Assembly (NCBI GenBank): GCA_015056885.1 | Contig: SVFL01000005.1 | Location: 1-64,000, forward strand | Direction of reading: 5' to 3' | Length of the DNA: 64,000 bases | From: Lachnospiraceae bacterium | Lineage (GTDB): Bacteria; Bacillota; Clostridia; Lachnospirales; Lachnospiraceae | Shown: positions 19,781 through 28,497 of the stretch, piece by piece | Position numbering within the stretch: the stretch's first letter is position 1 | Layout of the letters: each line of letters starts with the position of its first letter | Notes under the pieces: generated by a model | What the model saw: only the letters and a program-made list of their open reading frames with translations | Told to the model about the DNA's origin: nothing | Databases searched by the model: none | Position numbers and translations under genes: made by a program

Positions 19781-20299
19781 CTATTGCTGTTTAAATGTTT
19801 GCTTTGCATATTCCGTTATGTATTTTACAATATTTTGAACATACACCTCAATATTCTCTATCTGTACCAAAGTTTCATCAGCATTAAATCCTTCTGTTTG
19901 CTCATTCTTGTAAGCTGTATCGATTTGTTCTTTGCCTGACTCCGACAAAGTATTAGCCGCACTATGTTTTTCTTTTTTATTGTCTCCATGCAACTTCTGA
20001 CCATTGAGAGAATTATTCGTAGAACTGTTTTCCTGCTCAGAACCTGCTGATTGCTGAGATGCCTCTTCCATTATCGAATCCTTTTCCGCATCCCATACTA
20101 TCGTTTTTATAATGTTGCCATTACTATCATACACATACTCAACCATCCCACCATCATCATATATGACTCTAATCACACGATTCAAATCATCATACACATA
20201 CTCTTCTGCACATACATTCAATTTCATCCCTTGCGATATCATTGCTACCATACCTATCATGGCTACACATAACAATACTGTTCTTTTCATCACTTTCAT
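19781..20299 (-). CDS. Small secreted YD-repeat protein
   Basis: 172 aa. A signal peptide (MKRTVLLCVAMIGMVAMI, cleavage near VCAEE) is followed immediately by two YD units (EYVYDDLNRVIRVIYDDGG and EYVYDSNGNIIKTIVWD). The rest is a hydrophilic Ser/Asn/Lys/Glu-rich tail with no recognised domain. The start at 20299 lies behind AGGAGGAAAGG; an upstream extension to 20446 would run through hairpins and is rejected. It is the first gene behind the leader at 20,416-20,568 and ends 22 nt before the giant toxin gene, so the two are probably co-transcribed. A role as a partner or chaperone of the giant YD shell is possible but unproven; it may instead be a remnant of another YD protein. Confidence 0.75.
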   Translation of the reverse strand: MKVMKRTVLLCVAMIGMVAMISQGMKLNVCAEEYVYDDLNRVIRVIYDDGGMVEYVYDSNGNIIKTIVWDAEKDSIMEEASQQSAGSEQENSSTNNSLNGQKLHGDNKKEKHSAANTLSESGKEQIDTAYKNEQTEGFNADETLVQIENIEVYVQNIVKYITEYAKQTFKQQ

Positions 20300-20326
20300 T
20301 TTTCCTTTCCTCCTGCTACTCGCATG

Positions 20327-20418
20327 GTCAGGGAAACCTGCCTTGCATGTTTCCCTGACTTTCGCGGTGCTCCTCGAATGCCCATGTAAACATGGCATTC
20401 GCCTCGCTACTCGCGAAA
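20327..20418. repeat. Nested palindrome cluster in the toxin-operon leader
   Basis: An 11-bp perfect stem GTCAGGGAAAC/GTTTCCCTGAC (20327-20337 with 20349-20359) lies beside a CGAATGCC-type stem with one bulge (20375-20401). The latter is enclosed by TTTCGCG/CGCGAAA (20360-20366 with 20412-20418). GCGAGTAGC occurs on both flanks on the minus strand. It looks like a REP-type palindromic element between terminator and start codon. Confidence 0.6.
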
Positions 20419-20457
20419 AAAATGCAACCAAAACACACCTAAGCATGTTCTGATTGC
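20416..20457 (-). terminator. Intrinsic terminator (attenuator) inside the toxin-operon leader
   Basis: On the minus strand GCAATCAGAACA (20457-20446) pairs with TGTTTTGGTTGC (20435-20424), a 12-bp stem with two G-U pairs and a 10-nt loop. One A and then seven U follow. It lies about 75-115 nt after the predicted transcription start and 117 nt before the first start codon, so it must be bypassed for expression. Confidence 0.75.
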
Positions 20458-20532
20458 AACTAAACCACTAATTTTACATTAGTTTACAGTTTTGCGCCCT
20501 TATAATATAAGGTTGCCCTCGTCAGATTACTC
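20449..20532 (-). promoter_or_regulatory. Structured leader, candidate riboswitch-type aptamer
   Basis: From the predicted start near 20532 the RNA can form an outer UCUGA/UCAGA helix (20526-20522 with 20453-20449) and GCAAC/GUUGC (20516-20512 with 20460-20456). It also has a CCUUAU/AUAAGG hairpin (20512-20498) and an A/U-rich ACUAAU/AUUAGU hairpin. Both outer helices use bases that also build the terminator stem, so the two folds exclude each other. The pieces GGGCAACC and GGGCGCAAA flank the first hairpin as in c-di-GMP-I (GEMM) aptamers, but the GNRA loop and the 3' GEMM elements are not evident. The class is therefore unassigned. Confidence 0.4.
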
Positions 20533-20539
20533 GACGAGT

Positions 20540-20568
20540 ATAATAACATTTTAAATTGTGCTTGTCAA
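20540..20568 (-). promoter_or_regulatory. Sigma-A promoter of the toxin operon
   Basis: The -35 TTGACA (20568-20563) and -10 TATTAT (20545-20540) are separated by exactly 17 nt. The start is predicted near 20532. There is no other promoter of this quality ahead of the mini-YD and giant toxin genes. Confidence 0.75.
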
Positions 20569-20595
20569 ATGTTTTGTAACATCTCTCGATTATGT

Positions 20596-21114
20596 TTATT
20601 TCACCCAATAAACATAATTTTCCTTGCGCTCTCTTGCCACAGGAATCTCGCAATCGGGATATCCCAGCACACAATGTCCAATTCCCTCATACGCTCCTTC
20701 AATACCAAGTTCTTTCAGAATTGCCTTACCTTCCTCGGACTCGAATTCCTCCTTGGCGCGGTGAATCCAACAGCTGCCAAGGCCTTCTGCATGAGCCGCC
20801 AGCATCAGATTACCCATCACAAGACTTCCATCATAGACATGAGTGTTCACATTCTTATCTGCCAGAACCACCAACACTACCGGTGCGCCATAGAAAGGAT
20901 CTGCGCCGCTTCCCATAATCGCAGCATTCATTTGAGAAAGCTTGTCACGAATCTCCTTATTAGTCACCGCCAGAATAATGGGTGCCTGAAGATTCCTACC
21001 CGTGGCAGCATATGTTCCTGCCTCACAGATGCGGGCAATCACATCCTCCGGCACCATATCAGATTTATATTTCTTGATACTTCTTCTTGTCAAAAGATTC
21101 TGCATTGCATCCAT
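20596..21114 (-). CDS. Nitroreductase-family FMN oxidoreductase
   Basis: 172 aa. It is a short-chain member of the FMN-dependent nitroreductase family. The N-terminal NLLTRRSIKKYKSDMVP carries the family's RRS-R FMN-phosphate motif. GTYAATGRNLQAP follows, then a GAPVVLVVLAD strand, GNLMLAAHAEGLGSCWIHR and C-terminal GHCVLGYPD. Family members reduce nitro compounds, quinones or flavins with NAD(P)H in the cytosol; the physiological substrate here cannot be told. The start has AGGAGG 7 nt upstream. It is the last gene before the toxin-operon promoter and lies 26 nt after miaB, so co-transcription with miaB-pepT is likely. Confidence 0.88.
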   Translation of the reverse strand: MDAMQNLLTRRSIKKYKSDMVPEDVIARICEAGTYAATGRNLQAPIILAVTNKEIRDKLSQMNAAIMGSGADPFYGAPVVLVVLADKNVNTHVYDGSLVMGNLMLAAHAEGLGSCWIHRAKEEFESEEGKAILKELGIEGAYEGIGHCVLGYPDCEIPVARERKENYVYWVK

Positions 21115-21140
21115 TGTTTTTCCTCCTCTTTATGAGTAAT

Positions 21141-22571
21141 TTAAACCATATGTCCCATGTAGTAGAAGCCATGGCATTCATCCAGTGAAACATTCACAAT
21201 CTTGCCAATCAAAGATGCATCCCCGGGGAAATGCACCAACGTGTTATTGGAGAGTCTACCGGTCACAAGGCTTGCATCGTTTTCGTTGACTTCCTCCACC
21301 AAAGCATCACAAACCTGTCCCTCATAGCGTGCCACCCGCTCTCTTGCAGTCTCCTGCACCGTCTTAAGTACACGGTCGAAATTCTCTTTTACCAGAGCCT
21401 CTGGCACCTGTTCCATAGCCGCTGCAGGCGTACCGGTACGCTTGGAATAGATAAAGGTAAAGGCATTGTCATACTGAACCTTCTTAATCACATCAATGGT
21501 CTCATCCACATCCTCTTTGGTCTCTCCGGGGAAACCTACGATAATATCTGTGGTGATAGCCATATCAGGAATCTCTCTGCGGATTTTCTCCGCCAACGCC
21601 AGATATTGCTCTTTGGTGTAGCGACGGTTCATCACCTTCAAAATCTCTGTGGAACCTGCCTGCAGGGGCAGATGCAGATGTCTGCAAATCTTCTTGGATT
21701 CCTTCATCACCTGAATCAGCTCGTCCGATAAATCCTTAGGATGGGATGTCATGAAACGAATGCGCTCCAAACCTTCAATCTTCTCGATTTCCTGCAAAAG
21801 CTGAGCAAAGCTTATGGGATTATCCAGATTCTTGCCATAGGAATTCACATTCTGCCCTAACAGCATGATTTCCACCACACCGTCTGCCACCAGATTCTCA
21901 ATCTCCCTGATAATATCCTTGGGCTCGCGGCTTCTCTCACGACCTCGCACATAGGGCACGATACAATAGCTGCAGAAATTGTTGCAGCCAAACATAATAT
22001 TGATACCGGACTTGAAAGGATACTTACGCTCTACAGGCAAATCTTCCACAATGCTGTCTGTCCCCTCCCAGATATCAATCACCATATCCTCCTGCTCAAA
22101 AACAGAGCACAAAAGCTCTGCAAAACGGAAGATATTGTGTGTTCCAAAAAGCAAATCGACGAAATTATAACTTTTCTTAATCTTCTCAATCACAGAAGGC
22201 TCCTGCATCATACAACCGCAAAGAGCTATCTTCATCTTGGGATTGCGTCTCTTAAAGCCCTTTAATTCACCCAGTCTTCCGTAAACACGCTGATTCGCAT
22301 TGTCACGAACCGTACAAGTATTAAAGATTACAAAGTCCGCATTCTCATTCTCAATAATCTCATATCCTACCTTGCGAAGGATTCCTACAAGCTTCTCGGA
22401 ATCCCTGGCATTCATTTGACATCCGAATGTCGTGACACAACAGGTCGGCTTGCGTCCCAATTCCTGCGCAAGAGTCTCCACATAACCTGCCGCCTTATCC
22501 ATAAAATAAAACTGACGCTCTGTTTCGTTCTCAGGGAGCGTCTGAATATTCAAAACACTTCTATCGTTCAC
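21141..22571 (-). CDS. miaB: tRNA-2-methylthio-N6-dimethylallyladenosine synthase
   Basis: 476 aa radical-SAM methylthiotransferase that adds the 2-methylthio group to i6A37 of tRNA. The N-terminal UPF0004 domain holds the first cluster cysteines (TFGCQMNARDSEK, FNTCTVRDNA, ALCGCMMQ). The radical-SAM domain has the CxxxCxxC motif in FGCNNFCSYCIVPYVRG, followed by SREPKDIIREI. A TRAM domain closes the protein (about residues 405-476). Translation probably starts at GTG 22571, which shares one base with the pepT stop codon and has GAGG upstream, so it is coupled to pepT. The first ~35 residues are an extension usual in Firmicute MiaB. Confidence 0.95.
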   Translation of the reverse strand: MNDRSVLNIQTLPENETERQFYFMDKAAGYVETLAQELGRKPTCCVTTFGCQMNARDSEKLVGILRKVGYEIIENENADFVIFNTCTVRDNANQRVYGRLGELKGFKRRNPKMKIALCGCMMQEPSVIEKIKKSYNFVDLLFGTHNIFRFAELLCSVFEQEDMVIDIWEGTDSIVEDLPVERKYPFKSGINIMFGCNNFCSYCIVPYVRGRERSREPKDIIREIENLVADGVVEIMLLGQNVNSYGKNLDNPISFAQLLQEIEKIEGLERIRFMTSHPKDLSDELIQVMKESKKICRHLHLPLQAGSTEILKVMNRRYTKEQYLALAEKIRREIPDMAITTDIIVGFPGETKEDVDETIDVIKKVQYDNAFTFIYSKRTGTPAAAMEQVPEALVKENFDRVLKTVQETARERVARYEGQVCDALVEEVNENDASLVTGRLSNNTLVHFPGDASLIGKIVNVSLDECHGFYYMGHMV

Positions 22572-23812
22572 TATCTTAATTCCTCTCCATATTTTTGTAC
22601 AATTCCTGTCAAAAGCTTAACCACCGCTTCCATAGACTGCACACATGCAAATTCATATCTGCCGTGGTAATTCTCCCCGCCGGTACACAGATTGGGGCAG
22701 GGCAGCCCCATAAAGGACAGTCTCGCGCCATCCGTACCGCCGCGAATAGGGCTGATAACCGGCTCGATTCCAAGTTCCCTCATAGACTCTGAGGCTCTGT
22801 CAATCAAATGCATATGTGGCTCCAGCACTTCTCTCATGTTGTAGTAAGAGTCCTTCATCTCCACCACAACCGTCCCCGCACCATATTTCCGATTCAGAAA
22901 ATCCGCACAGCTCATAAACAACTCTTTTTTCTCTTCAAAAAGAGTCCTGTCATGATCTCTGATAATATATTCCGCAACTGCTTCCTCCACCGTTCCGCTT
23001 ATATGATCCAAATGAAAAAAGCCCTCATAACCTTCGGTATACATGGGATTTTGTTCTACAGGCAAAAGACTCTGGAATTCCTGGGCAATCAAAATAGCAT
23101 TCTTCATCTTGTCCTTGGCATCTCCGGGATGCACACTTCTTCCGTGAATCATCAGCTTGGCTCCTGCCGCGTTGAAGTTCTCGTATTCCAGTTCTCCCAA
23201 GGGTCCACCGTCCACTGTGTACGCATAGTCTGCTCCAAAAAGCTCCACATCGAAATAATCCGCACCACAGCCAATCTCTTCATCCGGCGTAAATCCGATT
23301 CGAATTTTACCATGCTTAATCTCCGGATGTTTCATCAGATATTCCGCCATAGCCATAATCTCAGCAATACCGGCCTTATCATCTGCTCCAAGAAGAGTCG
23401 TTCCATCCGTCACAACCAAATCTTTCCCCACATGCTTTAACAGCCCCGGAAAATCTGTTGTTTTCATAACAATATTTAATTCTTTGTTCAGTACAATATC
23501 CCCACCATCGTAACATTCCACAATGCGAGGCTGCACATTTGCCCCGGTCACTGCCGGCAAGGTATCCATATGGGCTATGAATCCCAAAACAGGACTATTT
23601 TCATATCCTTTTGACGCTTCTATGGACGCATACACATAGCAATGCGTTTCATCATAGGTAATCTCACATGCCCCCAATTCCTTAAGCTCCTGCACCAGAA
23701 TCCGGGCCAGGTCATGCTGCTTCATGGTACTTGGCACTGTAGACGACTCCTCATCGGACTGCGTGTCCACCTGCACATAACGCATAAACCTGTCTATCAC
23801 CGATTTTGACAT
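22571..23812 (-). CDS. pepT: Peptidase T (tripeptide aminopeptidase)
   Basis: 413 aa, M20B zinc aminopeptidase releasing N-terminal residues from tripeptides in the cytosol. The metal and catalytic motifs are in order: [12 protein letters not shown] (zinc His and catalytic Asp), [14 protein letters not shown] (bridging Asp), [15 protein letters not shown] (catalytic Glu pair), [17 protein letters not shown], and [21 protein letters not shown] near the C terminus. The start has AGGAG 6 nt upstream. It overlaps miaB by one base and lies 36 nt downstream of the HD-GYP gene. Confidence 0.95.
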   Translation of the reverse strand: MSKSVIDRFMRYVQVDTQSDEESSTVPSTMKQHDLARILVQELKELGACEITYDETHCYVYASIEASKGYENSPVLGFIAHMDTLPAVTGANVQPRIVECYDGGDIVLNKELNIVMKTTDFPGLLKHVGKDLVVTDGTTLLGADDKAGIAEIMAMAEYLMKHPEIKHGKIRIGFTPDEEIGCGADYFDVELFGADYAYTVDGGPLGELEYENFNAAGAKLMIHGRSVHPGDAKDKMKNAILIAQEFQSLLPVEQNPMYTEGYEGFFHLDHISGTVEEAVAEYIIRDHDRTLFEEKKELFMSCADFLNRKYGAGTVVVEMKDSYYNMREVLEPHMHLIDRASESMRELGIEPVISPIRGGTDGARLSFMGLPCPNLCTGGENYHGRYEFACVQSMEAVVKLLTGIVQKYGEELR

Positions 23813-23848
23813 AAATATCTCCTACCGGGAATCACCATTCCCTAATCA

Positions 23849-24940
23849 TTACAAAATAATAATACTTGCACAATTCAAATCACCGGCAAGGTCATATACT
23901 TTACCGGACTGAATGCCTACCACCTTGGGACGCAGCAGATACTTGGGATTATTCTCCACAACCTTGGCCTTCTCGCCGTTGGAAAGCTGTACAATACTGT
24001 CCACAGAATACAAAATAACAGATTCCAAAAAGCTGGTCATGGCCTTCATATCCAGTTCTCTGGTCATGGCCATAATCATTTCCACTGCATCTCGCTTAGA
24101 AAATGCACTCTTATAAGGCCTGTCCGTCACCAGTGCATCATAAATATCCGCTACGGATATAATCTTTGCATAAGTGTGAATTTTATCCGCCTCTACCCCC
24201 AGAGGATATCCTGCACCATTGATTTTTTCATGATGCTGCAGCACACCTCTCATAATTCCGTCCGAAAACATTTCTTTCTCCTTGATGATCTGGAAACCAA
24301 ACAAGGAATGCTGTTTCATCAGCGCAAACTCATCATCATCCAACCTTCCGGGCTTATTCAATATCTCGTTGGGAATCTTGGATTTACCTACATCATGAAG
24401 CAGACCCGCGATACCTATCTCACGAATCTGTTCATTATTCAGACCATACTGCTTGCCGATAACCATTGCTATCGTAGCCACATCCACACTGTGTTTGAAG
24501 GTATATTCATCGCTGACCTTCAACATTCCGACATCTACTGCAATGGCATCATTCTCAAATATGGCATTCATAAGCTCATTGGTAATATTAGTCGTCGCTT
24601 CTGCAAAACTATCTTCCGACGTATTATTGTAGAGATACTGAATACCTTCACCTACACGCTGGCGCACACTTTCTGACAACTTAACCTTGGTTCGGTCCTC
24701 CACACGGGTCTTGGCAATAACCTCCTGAGTATAAAGAGGTATAATGACCTCCTCTTGGTCTTCCTCTCCCTCTCTGATATAGACACCATTCACACCCTTT
24801 GTCTGCAAATACTCTATCTGAAAATCATCCAGATAAGCCCCCTTTGCAATCAGAGACCTGCCTGCACCATCCACAATAGCCTGGTCTATTCTCATTCCGT
24901 TTTCTAAAAGACGCGTACTGATAAACTTTCTTTTGACCAT
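23849..24940 (-). CDS. HD-GYP domain protein, probable c-di-GMP phosphodiesterase
   Basis: 363 aa. The N-terminal ~110 residues form a small domain (LLENGMRIDQAIVDGAGRSL) common in Clostridial HD-GYP proteins. The HD-GYP domain spans about 145-300 with HSVDVATIAMVIG, the catalytic GLLHDVGKSKIP near residue 182, a QHSLFGFQIIK helix and HHEKINGAGYPLG near 235 with the GYP triad intact. A DALVTDRPYK motif follows. Intact HD and GYP residues predict hydrolysis of c-di-GMP to GMP. No signal peptide or membrane segment is visible. The start has AAGGA 9 nt upstream. It is upstream of pepT-miaB, possibly in one operon. Confidence 0.9.
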   Translation of the reverse strand: MVKRKFISTRLLENGMRIDQAIVDGAGRSLIAKGAYLDDFQIEYLQTKGVNGVYIREGEEDQEEVIIPLYTQEVIAKTRVEDRTKVKLSESVRQRVGEGIQYLYNNTSEDSFAEATTNITNELMNAIFENDAIAVDVGMLKVSDEYTFKHSVDVATIAMVIGKQYGLNNEQIREIGIAGLLHDVGKSKIPNEILNKPGRLDDDEFALMKQHSLFGFQIIKEKEMFSDGIMRGVLQHHEKINGAGYPLGVEADKIHTYAKIISVADIYDALVTDRPYKSAFSKRDAVEMIMAMTRELDMKAMTSFLESVILYSVDSIVQLSNGEKAKVVENNPKYLLRPKVVGIQSGKVYDLAGDLNCASIIIL

Positions 24941-25026
24941 TCGAATCAGTCCTTAACTGCTTTTTTAGAATTTCACATAATATATAATTAGTATAACAAA
25001 ATTTATCAGCTATCGCTACAAAAATA

Positions 25027-27324
25027 TCAAGAAAAATCATAATACAATTTATAATACAAATACCAAATTCCTTTCCATCGCTTCAACATTTGCAACAAAC
25101 AACGCTTTTCCGACAGTACGGTATCCAGCATTTCCTGATTTACAGCATATTCACCATACAGATATTCCTCATAGAAATCCAAAAAATGAAACTCCGGCTT
25201 CTCATCCGATTCCTCACTGTCCATAATGGCCCAGGCCCGGTCACGAAGCTCCGATAAGGTTTCGTTATCCCTGCGTTCATAACCAAGCACCGTAAGCATT
25301 CGCATATTAGCCTGAACCTCTAACAGGAATCTTTCCTTCAATCCATATCGCTTTACTCTGCGTCTGCGAAGCAGCCAATCCACCCAAAGCACCATGATGG
25401 AACCAATGATAATAAATACCACTGTAAGTCCTGCAATTTTCCAAAGACTACCTGATGTTTCCGACGCATTTTCCTTCTCACAAGCCTCTTGTGACTCAGG
25501 GTATTCCAAATCTTCCGACTCATCCTCCTCCGTTTCCCAATCCGAATCTGCCTCTTCCAACGTTCCGGCGCCATATCCATCTCCCGGTGCAACTTCTGTG
25601 CGAATCTCCCAAGGCGTATAACGAATTGCCTCATATCCCGGAGTAGGCTCAAAGGGAATCCATCCCACATGGTCCACATAGACCTCCGGCCATGCATGGG
25701 CCATATCAGATGTCACAACAACCTTATCTATACCCTTCACCGGCACACAAAAGCCCTCTGCATATCGGGCAGGAATCCCCTCTGCTCTGGCCAACAATAC
25801 AAATGCAGTTGCATAATAAACACAATATCCCTGTCTGCTCTCAAGCAAAAAATAATCCAAAAACGCACTTTCCGAATCCACCCACCCAGGCAGTTCTCCC
25901 GGAGTTTTGGTATAAACCATCTGCTGCAGCATATTTTCAATTGCTCTTAATTTCTCAACATCATTTTTAGCATCTTGCGTAACCTCTGCAAGGAGCATCC
26001 GCACCTCTTCCGACAACTCTACCGGCTGATTATAATTTTGATATATATTTTCGCGGTGATTGTCCAAGTCAGCCAATTTGTATTTAGTCCTTATAAAATA
26101 GTCCTTTTGAATCTCTTTCAGAACCGCTTCTTTATCCTCAAATCCATCTTCACTGACAGATGCAAGCATATCATATACCAGGGGATGATCCACATTTAAC
26201 TGAAAGAAAAAGGTATTATATGTAAGCCCATATCCCTGCTTGTCATGAAACAGATAATTCCCTCCCACAGACTTGAAATTGTCATCCTCCATATTCTGCA
26301 ATTTAATTGTCTTTAAAGGCGTAAACAGACACCCTGTACGAAAATCATCATACCATATGCTCAAACGCGTTCGTTCAATGTAATTTGACGCCCCGGACTC
26401 ATCCAGACAATTTACTGCGTATAAAGTTTCGAACGCATCCAATTGTCTGTCGTTTATATCACTTTCATCCGTAGAAGTCCAACCAACTCCGTCGAATGTA
26501 TTATAAACCTTACCGGTAAGATACACATTCGTCTTCAAAGATTTCTGTCCCTGAATCACCATAACAGACCGTCCGGAATCCGATATGTTTCCTCCGATTC
26601 GACCGCTATTATCACGGAACCCACTGGTCCCGAAGGCAAAATCTTCTCTGTCTGCATCAATCCAGTTACGGCTGATTTGCAAAACAACCTCTCTTACATT
26701 TCTATATACATCCTTCACAAACTGCCAGTCATAAGGCTCCTCCTGCGCAGGCATCACCGTCATCAACACAAAATACAATATCCAAAAAGGAAGAATCCGA
26801 ACCATGTAATATCTGCTGTTAGCAAGTCGCTCCTTCTGCCAGCGACTCTCGTTCCACTCCACATAAATCATTGCTACATACAAAAGCGCACAGACCACCC
26901 CCATATGAGGCAGATTCCGCTCTCCCAACAGATCCACTCCCAAAAACCCAAGCACGATAAACGCCGACAACGCACCGATTCCTTTGAATTTTTCTATTAG
27001 GAGACTAAAAGCACAGCAAAAAAGACCAATTAGTATTACCGGAATATAATCCCTCACCGTTTCCTGCCAAAGCGCTTCATCTCTCATCATAATTCCAACG
27101 CTCAAAACAATTGCGGCTGCCAGAATCATTCGACCTTTCCTTGCAAGCTGAAACCACGCAGCCACAATACCTACCACTGCACACCCGGCCAAATAATATA
27201 CATACGCAGACTTTTCTATCTCACCCTCTTTTATTCCAATTGACTCTCCCAGACATAAAAGAGTTCCAAACATAAGTAATAATGCAATTGTAAAGCGGTA
27301 CAGATTCTTTTCTTTCACAACCAT
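25027..27324 (-). CDS. Membrane-bound transglutaminase-like protein (TgpA type, DUF4129 tail)
   Basis: 765 aa. The N-terminal third (to about residue 205) holds several membrane helices. An extracellular region follows with the transglutaminase fold at about 470-560. The catalytic triad is visible as GYCVYYATAF (Cys ~497), DMAHAWPEVYV (His ~543) and the Asp of VDHVGWIPFEPTPG. An acidic linker, a further membrane helix near 640 (TVVFIIIGSIMVLWVDWLL) and a cytosolic DUF4129 segment (LLEVQANMRMLTVLGYERRDNETLSELRDRA) complete it. The MoxR-DUF58-transglutaminase order is a conserved cluster. The gene starts 3 nt after the DUF58 gene. Its substrate is unknown. Confidence 0.9.
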   Translation of the reverse strand: MVVKEKNLYRFTIALLLMFGTLLCLGESIGIKEGEIEKSAYVYYLAGCAVVGIVAAWFQLARKGRMILAAAIVLSVGIMMRDEALWQETVRDYIPVILIGLFCCAFSLLIEKFKGIGALSAFIVLGFLGVDLLGERNLPHMGVVCALLYVAMIYVEWNESRWQKERLANSRYYMVRILPFWILYFVLMTVMPAQEEPYDWQFVKDVYRNVREVVLQISRNWIDADREDFAFGTSGFRDNSGRIGGNISDSGRSVMVIQGQKSLKTNVYLTGKVYNTFDGVGWTSTDESDINDRQLDAFETLYAVNCLDESGASNYIERTRLSIWYDDFRTGCLFTPLKTIKLQNMEDDNFKSVGGNYLFHDKQGYGLTYNTFFFQLNVDHPLVYDMLASVSEDGFEDKEAVLKEIQKDYFIRTKYKLADLDNHRENIYQNYNQPVELSEEVRMLLAEVTQDAKNDVEKLRAIENMLQQMVYTKTPGELPGWVDSESAFLDYFLLESRQGYCVYYATAFVLLARAEGIPARYAEGFCVPVKGIDKVVVTSDMAHAWPEVYVDHVGWIPFEPTPGYEAIRYTPWEIRTEVAPGDGYGAGTLEEADSDWETEEDESEDLEYPESQEACEKENASETSGSLWKIAGLTVVFIIIGSIMVLWVDWLLRRRRVKRYGLKERFLLEVQANMRMLTVLGYERRDNETLSELRDRAWAIMDSEESDEKPEFHFLDFYEEYLYGEYAVNQEMLDTVLSEKRCLLQMLKRWKGIWYLYYKLYYDFS

Positions 27325-27327
27325 AAA

Positions 27328-28494
27328 TCACAGCACCCCTTCCAAATCCGCTGTTATGGAAACAGGAATTACTTTTTGACGGTCTGTATTGTATTTTATA
27401 TACTCCTCCAGATTATCATCTGTGACAACATATGCAATCACACTGACTCCTGAGGCAACAACCCGCTCTGCCAGTTCCATCATCGCCTCAGTCCACTCAT
27501 GAAATACGCACACCAACACCTTTGCATCCCAAACAGCCCCTTGGGAAACTACCCATTCCAGCAAAGTCTTAGAACTCTCCTGATTCTGAAAAGTCATATC
27601 TGCCGTCCGCATATAAAAATCTTCAAAATCTTTCATTCCTGTAATATCTACTCTTTGCACGTCATTTTGTCGGTAACACACACTAATCTGAGTGTTTTTC
27701 TCCGCCCAAAACAAAGCAAGGGCCAGCAGACATTCCAACATTTTACTCTCCAGCGGAAGATACTTTGCCATCTCCTGACTATATCTGCAGGTATCAAAAA
27801 CAAGCAAGATACCCTGTTTCTCCGTTCCCTTATCTTTGCGCACACAAAGTTCTCCGGTACGGGCAACATTTTTCCAATGTATTTTCTTCAGACTGTCTCC
27901 GGGTACATATCCCCGCACTACTACATCCGGTTCATTCTGTGCCAGATAAGACTCTCTCTCCAGATTAACCACCACATCCTCCAGAGCGGACAGACCCAAA
28001 ACACTCACAAGCCTTGGTTTTACAATTGCCCAAATGGCACCGGGCACAGGATATCGGAAGCGGAAAATACCAAAAAAATCCGTGAGAATAACCTCTTTTA
28101 CTCCCACCTCATATTCTCCGCGATACTTACATATAATCCTACTTCTGTAAAGCACCTCATCCCCGGGCAAAAGCTCATACTCTACTTCCTCAGCAACATT
28201 CTCCACATAGGAATAATCCGGAAACATACGCACCTGTATACTGGCAAATCCCAGTTTGTCCTCATTCCGGAGCACAAAATAGTAAGGCGTCGGCTGTCCG
28301 CAAATCACCTGCCTGCTTTCAATTTCCTGATAAATTCGAAAACGCAGATAAACATACAATAGATACGAAAATGACACTACAGGCACCAAAAGAAGGCTCC
28401 AGAACAGCCCATAGCTTACTGCGCCTCCATAAAAACTGATTCCCACCAAAGAAAGTATCCATAAAAACAGCCAAATCCATTTACGTTTTCTCAT
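27328..28494 (-). CDS. DUF58 domain protein (MoxR-associated)
   Basis: 388 aa. Two membrane helices at the N terminus (residues ~7-50) are followed by a beta-rich region. The DUF58 signature lies near residues 197-230 (VVVRGYVPGDSLKKIHWKNVARTGELCVRK), and a von Willebrand A-like fold follows (ILLVFDTC). DUF58 proteins are partners of MoxR ATPases in poorly defined envelope or complex-assembly functions. The gene begins 3 nt after the MoxR gene and ends 3 nt before the transglutaminase gene, so the three are almost certainly co-translated. Confidence 0.9.
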   Translation of the reverse strand: MRKRKWIWLFLWILSLVGISFYGGAVSYGLFWSLLLVPVVSFSYLLYVYLRFRIYQEIESRQVICGQPTPYYFVLRNEDKLGFASIQVRMFPDYSYVENVAEEVEYELLPGDEVLYRSRIICKYRGEYEVGVKEVILTDFFGIFRFRYPVPGAIWAIVKPRLVSVLGLSALEDVVVNLERESYLAQNEPDVVVRGYVPGDSLKKIHWKNVARTGELCVRKDKGTEKQGILLVFDTCRYSQEMAKYLPLESKMLECLLALALFWAEKNTQISVCYRQNDVQRVDITGMKDFEDFYMRTADMTFQNQESSKTLLEWVVSQGAVWDAKVLVCVFHEWTEAMMELAERVVASGVSVIAYVVTDDNLEEYIKYNTDRQKVIPVSITADLEGVL

Positions 28495-28497
28495 AGA

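Noticed and set aside
20300..20446. Longer N terminus (to 20446) for the mini YD protein
   Set aside because: The extra 49 residues are encoded by the hairpin-filled leader; the ATG at 20299 has AGGAGG and opens a proper signal peptide.
20449..20532. Confident call of a c-di-GMP-I (GEMM) riboswitch
   Set aside because: Only the GGGCAACC and GGGCGCAAA pieces fit. The GNRA tetraloop and the conserved 3' half of the aptamer are not visible, so the class is left open.
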